DNA of 47,277 nt from DASQFU01 sp035632955. GTDB lineage: Bacteria; Eisenbacteria; RBG-16-71-46. The notes beneath the pieces are model-generated. The model saw only the letters and a list, made by a program, of their open reading frames with translations. It was not told the DNA's origin and did no database searches. Made by a program: the position numbers and the translations under genes. The stretch covers positions 1 to 47,277 of the forward strand of contig DASQFU010000242.1 of assembly GCA_035632955.1 (NCBI GenBank), given 5' to 3'. This document shows, piece by piece, positions 32,588 to 39,057 of this stretch; the stretch's first letter is position 1; each line of letters opens with the position of its first letter.

Positions 32588-33124
32588 ATGGACACGAAGA
32601 AAGACGACAAGCGCTCTCCCATGGTCACGGGCATGTTTCCCAACCGCCAAAGCGCTGAGCAGGCTTACCGGTCGCTGTCGGAGCGTGGATACCAGAAGGA
32701 CGACGTTCACATCATGATGTCGGACGAGACTCGTAAGCGTTACTTCGTCAAGGACGACAAGAACGACACTGATCTCGGCAACAAGGCCCTCGAGGGCACC
32801 GGGGTGGGCGCCGCCGTCGGTGGCGCGGTGGGAGCGACGCTGCTCGGGATCCTGGCCGCGGGAGCGGCGGTGACGATTCCGGGTGTCGGACTGGTGATTG
32901 CCGGTCCCCTCGCGGGCGCGATTGCGGGCGCCGGCGCCGGGGCCACCGCAGGTGGCGTGGTCGGAGCGCTGGTCGGCGCGGGGATTCCCGAGGACCGGGC
33001 GAAGGTTTACGAGACGGGCATCAAGCAAGGCGGCATCGTGATGGGCGTGACGCCTCGCTCGCCCGATGACGCGCAGTATTTCGAGAAGGAGTGGACGACG
33101 CACGGCGAGAGCATCCGCCGCTAA
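32588..33124 (+). CDS. General-stress-type protein with glycine-rich membrane-spanning segment (YflT-like)
   Basis: The 178-residue protein starts with a YflT/DUF1269-like fold (VTGMFPNRQSAEQAYRSLSERGY, DDVHIMMSDETRKRYF). A long Gly/Ala-rich hydrophobic segment follows at about 75-138 (VGAAVGGAVGATLLGILAAGA, GAIAGAGAGATAGGVVGALVGAG), and then a C-terminal repeat of the first fold (IPEDRAKVYETGIKQGGIVMGV). Relatives are induced by heat, salt or general stress; the molecular role is unknown. AAGGA lies 7 bases before the ATG. It is divergent from the GT39 gene and ends before a terminator. Confidence 0.82.
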   Translation: MDTKKDDKRSPMVTGMFPNRQSAEQAYRSLSERGYQKDDVHIMMSDETRKRYFVKDDKNDTDLGNKALEGTGVGAAVGGAVGATLLGILAAGAAVTIPGVGLVIAGPLAGAIAGAGAGATAGGVVGALVGAGIPEDRAKVYETGIKQGGIVMGVTPRSPDDAQYFEKEWTTHGESIRR

Positions 33125-33180
33125 CATTCGCAGCACTTCGGTCGAAGTCGAAGGGTTCGCTTCGGCTCCGGCCGTCTCGG

Positions 33181-33217
33181 GCGGGCGTCACGCGGTTCTG
33201 TGACGCCCGCTTGCTTT
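33181..33217 (+). terminator. Rho-independent terminator after the stress-protein gene
   Basis: An 11-bp perfect stem (33181-33191 with 33200-33210, GCGGGCGTCAC arm) with an 8-base loop is followed by TTGCTTT. It lies 57 bases after the stop codon. Confidence 0.82.
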
Positions 33218-33285
33218 GAATCGGCCCGTGAGAGCTAGTGTTCCGAGTCAGAGAACGAGAGCGTATTCGAAGGCCGATTCTCGAC

Positions 33286-33852
33286 TCAAGCGTTGATCGA
33301 AACTCCCCTGCCCAGCGACACCTGGGCCGGCATCTCGATGTCGCGCAAGCGGAATGCGGACAGTTCCGCTGCCCCGAGCTTCAGCCGCCCGTAACCACTG
33401 CACGCCCCGAAACTCACTCTCAGGAGCTTGCCTTCCTGGAGCTGGAGGCGAGCGAGCTGCAGCATGAGTTTGAGATCGAGATCGAAGGAGAGCGAACCGA
33501 GCAACCGATTCTGCTGCCGGATCTCGATCTGCGGCCGGTGTTTCGACGTGATCTCGTGCTCGCCCAACTCGAACAGGACGACTCGGTTCCGATCGTCTCC
33601 GGACTTGAGCTGCTTCTGAAGCCCAGGATGAGACCTCCAGCCCCGCAACAGCACGTCGAGGAGTGAAACGTTCAGCATCTGTCGCAAACCGTCCGCGATC
33701 GCGGACCGGGCAGAGGCCCAGAACGTCGCGTCGACCTGGCTGCGAATGTCGTGCTGCAACGCCTGCAGCTCGGAGCTTCGTTCGATCAGCCGTTCCGCTT
33801 CTGAAGGAAGGGCCTCGGAATCGAACAAAGTAGACCATACCGTCGGTATCAT
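33286..33852 (-). CDS. Uncharacterised 188-residue protein coupled to the CARDB-PASTA gene
   Basis: I do not recognise a family. The protein has an alpha-helical N-terminal half (LPSEAERLIERSSELQALQHDI, DGLRQMLNVSLLDVLLRGW) and a beta-rich C-terminal half with alternating hydrophobic strands (NRVVLFELGEHEITSKHRPQ, LLGSLSFDLDLKLMLQLARL, GKLLRVSFGACSG). There is no signal peptide or membrane helix. Its ATG overlaps the TGA of the preceding PASTA gene in ATGA, so both are co-translated and the product probably works with the cytoplasmic tail of that protein. Confidence 0.72.
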   Translation of the reverse strand: MIPTVWSTLFDSEALPSEAERLIERSSELQALQHDIRSQVDATFWASARSAIADGLRQMLNVSLLDVLLRGWRSHPGLQKQLKSGDDRNRVVLFELGEHEITSKHRPQIEIRQQNRLLGSLSFDLDLKLMLQLARLQLQEGKLLRVSFGACSGYGRLKLGAAELSAFRLRDIEMPAQVSLGRGVSINA

Positions 33853-35453
33853 GCGGTTGCACTCCTCGCTTCTTCCAAGCTCTGATCCTCGACCCTCGCC
33901 TCACCAGCGTCGGGAACGAGCACGAGCTCGATCGTGGGTTGAGAAGTCTCGAGATTCCAGGCCACGGCTTGCGTGCCGGGATCCCAGTGACATTTCCAGT
34001 CGGCCTCCTGGTTCCAGGACAGCTCCTGCGCGCCGGCATCCCAGCGAGGCGCCCAGCGCCCCGGCGGGCGAGTCGGCACCGTGACGGTGACCGCCACGGC
34101 CGGCAATGATGCGACGGCCGGCAGCGGTGAAGGCTTGACGGCCGGCGGCGGTGAAGGCTTAACGCCCGGCGGCGGTGAAGGCTTGACGCCCGGCGGCGGT
34201 GAAGGCTTGACGCCCGGCGGCGGTGAAGGCTTGACGCCCGGCGGCGGTGAAGGCTTGACGCCCGGCGACGGTGAAGGCTCGATGGCCCGCGGCGGTGAAG
34301 GCTTGACGCCCGGCGGCGGTGAAGGCTTGACGCCCGGCGACGGTGAAGGCTCGATGGCCCGCGGCGGCGGCAGCTCGAGGGCCTGCGGCGGCGAAGGTTC
34401 GACGGCCTGGGGTGGCGGTGCCGCGTCTGCCCGACGCTCGCTACGCGGCTCGCGGTGCCGCACATCCTCGATCGCCACAACTGCCTTTCGTGTCTTGGCC
34501 CGCAGCCGCCGAAGACCTCCCTGGTGAGTAGGTCGTGGTCGCGAACGCTGGCCGATCAACAGTCCGAACGTTCCCAGTCCCATGAAGCCCGCGGCCGCGA
34601 ACGTCCAGGCCGGGGTCGGATCGATAACCTCGACGTGAACCCCGGTGCCGAGGTCGGACAACGTTCCGGACGACGGTCTCTGAGCGACAATCTTCTGCGT
34701 CCAATCCTGGATGGAGGGATGGCGGGCGACCGTGCCGATCTCGAGCGTTCTTTGCCGGAGGGCCGAGCGCGCCGCACCGACCGACAACCCGCGAATTTCC
34801 GGAACCGGCACGCGGGAGCCGAGCACGACCACAGGTCCCGATCGGTCCGCGATCCGGGCTCCAGGATCCGGCCATTGCTCTGTGACGACGCCGGTCGTGA
34901 TTCCCATCACGTGCTGATAGACCCTGGTGATGGAGAAACCGGCCCGCCGCAGCGTAAGAAGAGCTTCTCGCTCTGTCCTTCCGAGCACCGAGGGCACCGC
35001 CAGCTTGCGCGAAGACCGACCGAATGTCGCCGCGGCTGCCTCGGGCAGCCGGACGAACGCCGTCCTCGAGTTGTTGGCCTCGTCGACATCCGGCTGAGTT
35101 GCTTCCGGATCGACGCGGACCGTGAGCTCGTGATCGCCCGGATCGATGGGCGGCGAGAAGAACGAGACGCGCGTCGTTACACCGGCTCCCAAGCTCGCGA
35201 GCCGCCGCTCGCCCGGCGTCCATGCCGTCGAGCGGAACTGGACGACGGTCGGATTGGAACGTCGTTGGCCCCGATTGGTGATTCTTACCTCGATCAGGAC
35301 ATGACGCTTCAGCTCGACGCTTGTCCGGAGCTCGAGGATCGCGAGGTCCGGACTCAGCGCCGGTCGCCGCGCGGACGTGCCTGCGGCCGTGAGACCGGCG
35401 AGCGCGCCGATCGCAAGGATTCCGAGGAAAAGTTGAGTCGAGGTTCGATGCAC
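33849..35453 (-). CDS. CARDB-PASTA membrane protein with proline-rich cytoplasmic repeats
   Basis: The product is 534 residues. An N-terminal hydrophobic stretch (FLGILAIGALAGLTAAG) acts as a signal or anchor. A CARDB-like Ig domain spans about 37-135 (VLIEVRITNRGQRRSNPTVV, GDHELTVRVDP, DEANNSRTAFV). Two PASTA domains follow at about 150-212 (VPSVLGRTEREALLTLRRAGF) and 215-277 (VPEIRGLSVGAARSALRQRT). A transmembrane helix at about 282-300 leads to a basic linker, roughly twelve Pro-rich 8-residue repeats, and a Trp-rich tail with an internal duplication (WDAGAQELSWN / WDPGTQAVAWN). PASTA domains bind peptidoglycan or muropeptides, but there is no kinase domain, so signal output, if any, would go through the Pro/Trp-rich tail or the coupled 188-residue protein. 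Confidence 0.8.
   Translation of the reverse strand: MHRTSTQLFLGILAIGALAGLTAAGTSARRPALSPDLAILELRTSVELKRHVLIEVRITNRGQRRSNPTVVQFRSTAWTPGERRLASLGAGVTTRVSFFSPPIDPGDHELTVRVDPEATQPDVDEANNSRTAFVRLPEAAAATFGRSSRKLAVPSVLGRTEREALLTLRRAGFSITRVYQHVMGITTGVVTEQWPDPGARIADRSGPVVVLGSRVPVPEIRGLSVGAARSALRQRTLEIGTVARHPSIQDWTQKIVAQRPSSGTLSDLGTGVHVEVIDPTPAWTFAAAGFMGLGTFGLLIGQRSRPRPTHQGGLRRLRAKTRKAVVAIEDVRHREPRSERRADAAPPPQAVEPSPPQALELPPPRAIEPSPSPGVKPSPPPGVKPSPPRAIEPSPSPGVKPSPPPGVKPSPPPGVKPSPPPGVKPSPPPGVKPSPPPAVKPSPLPAVASLPAVAVTVTVPTRPPGRWAPRWDAGAQELSWNQEADWKCHWDPGTQAVAWNLETSQPTIELVLVPDAGEARVEDQSLEEARSATA
34117..34410 (-). repeat. 24-bp minisatellite encoding Pro-rich octapeptides
   Basis: About twelve in-frame units of 24 bp encode PGVKPSPP, interspersed with the variant PRAIEPSP. 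The central units are identical or nearly so. The period is a multiple of three, so copy-number changes keep the frame. Confidence 0.88.
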
Positions 35454-35697
35454 GTGAGTTCAGAATCCCGGAACGAGCTGCATGGGGGGAAGCCTTTCGT
35501 AGAACATCGATTTCGTGGCGCGCTGCCAAGGCTCGACTTCATGTCCTGAGAATGCTTGACGCGTCGTAAACGCCCGCACCTCTCATCGCTCGGCCATGAC
35601 CGATTGCCGCCAATTGTTGCGGGCACGCCGCGGGTGTGATCCACATGTTGCTTTGGCCACAGTAATCGCAGTGATTCAGCCCGTTCTCCCGGGATTC

Positions 35698-35713
35698 GCA
35701 CGCTTCGTGCCAA
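35698..35713 (-). promoter_or_regulatory. Candidate sigma-54 (-24/-12) promoter for the CARDB-PASTA operon
   Basis: On the minus strand, TTGGCACGAAGCGTGC matches the -24 half perfectly (TTGGCACGA) and has GTGC for TTGC at -12, with correct spacing. The start point would be near 35686, about 230 bases before the ATG at 35453. The 350-base gap 35454-35803 otherwise holds no gene I can support. Confidence 0.5.
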
Positions 35714-35760
35714 GGATCGAGCGGAGTCGCAAGATCTCGAGGTAGCGCGCAGTCGTCGTT

Positions 35761-35774
35761 TTGTAGAAATACAA
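35761..35774. promoter_or_regulatory. Palindrome upstream of the second sigma-54-like site
   Basis: TTGTA-GAAA-TACAA is an interrupted palindrome centred about 82 bases upstream of the predicted start point, a plausible activator site. Its sequence differs from the palindromes upstream of the NTPase operon. Confidence 0.3.
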
Positions 35775-35803
35775 TGGGACTCTGACATACTTTCGGGTGG
35801 CGC

Positions 35804-36223
35804 CTAGATGTCCAGGACCAGCCGGCAGCGGCAGGCGGGTGGCTCGAGACTCAGCGCCAGGTGATGGTGAGAGACCGCCTTGATCTCGCGGAGAAACACC
35901 TGGCGCCCTGGATCCCGGCGTGGCCCGGCCAAGACGCCTTCGAGCGATTGGGAGGTGAGCCGGGTGACGCTGGCCCGGGTCCAGATCGCGCGCTCCAGCT
36001 CCGATTCGAGCAACGCCGTGTTGAGCCAGTGCACGAGCAGATCGGCCGGATCGTGGCCGTCGAGTCGGAGCTCACGCCGCACGTCCTGCTCGCCGTCACG
36101 CGCTTCGGCCACCTGCGCCAGCAACGCCTCGGCGGCGAGCGCGTAGAGCCGCTCGGGACTCTCGGCCCACACTTCGAGCCCGAGATCGCCCGTGTGATCG
36201 AATGTTCGATAGCCCTCGCCCAT
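35804..36223 (-). CDS. Archease (RtcB RNA ligase cofactor) family protein
   Basis: The 139-residue cytoplasmic protein has the archease hallmarks: FDHTGDLGLEVWAESPERLYALAAEALL at the N terminus, the helix DPADLLVHWLNTALLESE, the VFLREIKAVSHHHLAL strand, and the C-terminal LVLDI with a terminal acidic residue. Archease activates the RNA ligase RtcB by promoting guanylylation and multiple turnover. The length is normal for the family. RtcB is not encoded in this window. The gene lies 65 bases downstream of radC in the same direction. Confidence 0.87.
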   Translation of the reverse strand: MGEGYRTFDHTGDLGLEVWAESPERLYALAAEALLAQVAEARDGEQDVRRELRLDGHDPADLLVHWLNTALLESELERAIWTRASVTRLTSQSLEGVLAGPRRDPGRQVFLREIKAVSHHHLALSLEPPACRCRLVLDI

Positions 36224-36288
36224 CGATCGGGCAGTCTACGGTAGAAGCGATGGGTCCATCGAGTACGCCAGCCTCGGGGAAGACACGC

Positions 36289-37047
36289 TTACAGGAGCTG
36301 GCGCGAACGGAAACTCACCGAGCCGCGGTTGGCGACGATCACGTGGTCGAGAACGCCGATGCCGACCAGCTCGCCGACCTCGACCAAGCGGCGCGTGATG
36401 GCGAGATCCTCCTCGCTCGGCTCGGGGTCGCCGCTCGGATGGTTGTGGACGAGCACCACGCTCGCCGCCGAGTGCAGGATCGCGGGCAGGAACACTTCCC
36501 GAGGATGAACGATCGACGCGTTGAGGCTGCCGATCGAGATGGTCTCGCGGCCCTGGATCTCGTGGCGCGCGTTGAGCAGCAGCACGACGAAGTGCTCGCG
36601 GCGGGCGCGCCGCAGGTCGCCGACGTGGGCGATGACGTCGTCGGGTCCGCGGATCGGGCGGGCGGCATCGGCGCGCTCGAGCGCGCGCCGGCCGAGCTCG
36701 AACGCGGCGACGAGCGCCGCGGCGCGGGCCGGTCCCACGCCGGCGAGTCGCAACCAGCGAGCGGCAGGCCAATCGGCGAGCGTACGAAGCGGGCGGCGAG
36801 CCAGGGCGCGCCCGAGGCGCAGCGCGCTGCGGCCCGGCGAGCCGGTGCCGAGGACGAGCGCCAGCAGCTCGCCGTCGCTCAGAGCCTTGACGCCGCGGTC
36901 CCTCAGCTTCTCCCGCGGCCGCAGCGAGGCCGGCTCCCGCAGGGGCGGCGCCAGCTCCGGCTCGAGCGCCGGCGAAGGCGGCGGAACCGCGGGCGCCGGG
37001 GCGGTCTCTCGAGCCGCTCGCTCGCAACGGGACGACGTGGAGTCCAT
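36289..37047 (-). CDS. radC: RadC-family JAMM/MPN+ protein
   Basis: The 252-residue product has a Pro-rich N-terminal extension (about 15-40), a helix-hairpin-helix-like segment (LREPASLRPREKLRDRG, SDGELLALVLGTG, LAGVGPARAAAL), and the MPN domain with GRETISIGSLNAS, HPREVFLPAI and the zinc motif HNHPSGDPEPSEED (His201, His203, Ser211, Asp214). RadC proteins were first linked to DNA repair, but the biochemical role is unsettled. The start at 37047 leaves a 165-base divergent gap to the next gene. Confidence 0.92.
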   Translation of the reverse strand: MDSTSSRCERAARETAPAPAVPPPSPALEPELAPPLREPASLRPREKLRDRGVKALSDGELLALVLGTGSPGRSALRLGRALARRPLRTLADWPAARWLRLAGVGPARAAALVAAFELGRRALERADAARPIRGPDDVIAHVGDLRRARREHFVVLLLNARHEIQGRETISIGSLNASIVHPREVFLPAILHSAASVVLVHNHPSGDPEPSEEDLAITRRLVEVGELVGIGVLDHVIVANRGSVSFRSRQLL

Positions 37048-37212
37048 GGCGTTTCACGGGGAGCGAGTTGACCACGAGGGCGCCGGCCTGCGAGCTTCGG
37101 GCTCGGGCCAGGTTCAACCGGCACCTTCCGCCCGAGCGCGGAAACCGCCATAATCCCTCACCCTCGCGAGGCGAGGCCCCGCGCTCCGAACCAGGCCGAT
37201 GGAGATTCCTGC

Positions 37213-38094
37213 ATGCGCCGTGCCGTCTCGATTGCCGCTCTCAGTCTCATCTCGTTGGTGTTGTTTGCGATCGGTCCGCACGCGCAGAGCACCACGGCAC
37301 CCCTCATGAACGGCATCGGGCTCATCGACTATTCGCACCCGCCCGACTGGCAGGTTGGAAGCTGGGTCCAGTACAAGATGGTGGGCAGCAGCGAGCGGGG
37401 CAACCGCGACGACTTCACGACCACGCTGTTGATCGCCGGCGAGGAAGTGTTCTGGGGCGACACGTGTTTCTGGCTCGAGACCTGGACCGAGCACGGCACC
37501 CAACCGCCGCGCGCGATCGCGATGCTGATGTCCTACTCGGTGTTCGACGACAGCATGGCGTGGGCGCGGTTCAACCTCTACGTCCGCAAGTATATCGCGA
37601 CCGTCTCGGAGGAAGGCGTTCCGCGCCAGGATCTGTTCCTGCGCGGCGGGGACACGTTCAAGTCGCGGAAGCCGATCGGCGCAGACCGCACGCGTCAACT
37701 GGACACGCTGGGCATCGAGAAGGTCGTGGTCCCGGCCGGCGAGTTCCAGGCACTCAAGGTCCGTCGCGAGTATTGGGGCGGCGGCTCGGTCCTGAAGGGC
37801 GACAGCACGGTCTACGACGAGACGCGCGAGAAGACGACGTCGTTCTTCAATGGCCGCATCCCGATCACGCGCCTGGTGATGCAGGACCTCGAGACGATCG
37901 GCCACAAGAAGACGTGGCTGATCGGCCAATCCCAGGACGCGCCAATGCAGGTCATCGACCACGGCACGGGTCAGGCGAGGGTCGTGGGCTACGGGTCCGA
38001 CACCACGGGCATCCTGGTGCCGGACGAGGTGCGCAGGCCGATCGCGCGACGCAAAGCCGCGGCGCCGGCTGGGGCGCGCAAGCGCTCGAGCTAG
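37213..38094 (+). CDS. Secreted protein of unknown function
   Basis: The 293-residue product has a clear Sec signal (MRRAVSIAALSLISLVLFAIGPHAQS, cleavage near residue 26) and a beta-rich mature part: WQVGSWVQYKMVG, TTLLIAGEEVFWGDTCFWLE, VVVPAGEFQALKVRREYWGG, STVYDETREKTTSFF. The pattern of a 'measured property plus converting factor' beta-barrel (VVVPAGEFQALKV) is common in exported proteins of this group, but I cannot name a family. The tail is Arg/Ala-rich. Its TAG stop shares the palindrome CTAG with the stop of ftsY on the other strand. Confidence 0.8.
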   Translation: MRRAVSIAALSLISLVLFAIGPHAQSTTAPLMNGIGLIDYSHPPDWQVGSWVQYKMVGSSERGNRDDFTTTLLIAGEEVFWGDTCFWLETWTEHGTQPPRAIAMLMSYSVFDDSMAWARFNLYVRKYIATVSEEGVPRQDLFLRGGDTFKSRKPIGADRTRQLDTLGIEKVVVPAGEFQALKVRREYWGGGSVLKGDSTVYDETREKTTSFFNGRIPITRLVMQDLETIGHKKTWLIGQSQDAPMQVIDHGTGQARVVGYGSDTTGILVPDEVRRPIARRKAAAPAGARKRSS

Positions 38095-39017
38095 CCGAAC
38101 AATCCGCGCGCGAACGCTTCGGGGTCGAACGCTTCCCAGTCGTCCAGCCCCTCGCCCAGTCCGACCACGCTGATCGGCAGCGCCAGCTCGGCCGCGATCG
38201 CGAGCACGGCGCCGCCGCGCGCGGTGCCGTCGAGCTTGGTGAGGGCCAGGCTGGTGATGGGCACCGTCCGCTGGAACTCCTTCGCCTGCTGGAGCCCGTT
38301 CAGGCCGAGCGTCGCGTCGAGCACCAGCAACGTGTGATGGGGCGCTCCGGGGACGAGCCGCCCGCACACCCGCGCCATCTTCTCGAGCTCGGCCATCAGA
38401 TTGTGTTTGGTGTGGAGGCGTCCGGCCGTGTCCACGAGCACCACGCGCGTGCCGCGCGCCAGCGCGGCGCTCACGCCGTCGTGCACCACTGCGGCCGGAT
38501 CGGCGGCCGAGACCGCGGCGCCAGCGCCGCCGCCGCGCGCGCGGATGATTCCGACCCCGGCGCGCTCCGCCCAAACTTCGAGCTGCTGCGACGCCGCGGC
38601 GCGGAACGTGTCGGCCGCCACCAGTAGCGTCGATTGACCCTCGCGCGCGAAGCGGGCGGCGAGCTTACCGGCCAGGGTCGTCTTGCCGACGCCGTTGACG
38701 CCCACGAGCAGCGCCACCCAGGGGCGCTCTGGACCGGGCTCGAAGCGAGCGCGCCGCGCCCCGAGCAGCTCGGCAACACCGTGCTCGAGCGCCGTGCGCA
38801 GGTCGGATGCGGGATCGCGGTCGAGACGGGCGCGCGCGCGCTCGATCAGCGAGTCGGTGACCGTGGGTCCGACGTCGGCGCCGAGCAGCGCCTCCTCCAA
38901 CTGCTCGAGGGACGCAGGGTCCACCTCGCCGCGCAGTCCCAGCAGACCGCCCAGCGTTCCGCTCAGCTGCTCGCGCGTGCGCTTAAGGCCGTCCTGAAAC
39001 CGGCCCCAGAGAGTCAT
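38091..39017 (-). CDS. ftsY: Signal recognition particle receptor FtsY
   Basis: The 308-residue SRP-GTPase docks the SRP-ribosome complex at the membrane. N domain at about 1-90 (LEQLEEALLGADVGPTVTDSL); G domain with GVNGVGKTTLAGKLA (106-120), AADTFRAAASQQLEVWAERA, VDTAGRLHT (195-203), TKLDGTARGG (260-269) and a C-terminal GLGEGLDDWEAFDPEAFARGL. The acidic A domain of E. coli FtsY is absent, as in many phyla. The start at 39017 is chosen because homology begins there; upstream codons are low-complexity. It follows smc by 40 bases. Confidence 0.95.
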   Translation of the reverse strand: MTLWGRFQDGLKRTREQLSGTLGGLLGLRGEVDPASLEQLEEALLGADVGPTVTDSLIERARARLDRDPASDLRTALEHGVAELLGARRARFEPGPERPWVALLVGVNGVGKTTLAGKLAARFAREGQSTLLVAADTFRAAASQQLEVWAERAGVGIIRARGGGAGAAVSAADPAAVVHDGVSAALARGTRVVLVDTAGRLHTKHNLMAELEKMARVCGRLVPGAPHHTLLVLDATLGLNGLQQAKEFQRTVPITSLALTKLDGTARGGAVLAIAAELALPISVVGLGEGLDDWEAFDPEAFARGLFG

Positions 39018-39057
39018 CGGCGGACGTGCGGGTGCGGCCCGACCACCGGTGCGCGGC

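Noticed and set aside
34081..34527. Plus-strand frame with Gly-Glu-Gly repeats
   Set aside because: Mirror of the proline minisatellite in the PASTA gene; the minus-strand reading has a signal peptide, domains and a coupled neighbour.
35539..35850. Minus-strand frame with a zinc-finger-like CDYCGQ motif between archease and the PASTA gene
   Set aside because: The frame is open but contains no ATG, GTG or TTG before the motif and overlaps the sigma-54-like site. The Cys pair may be chance or a remnant.
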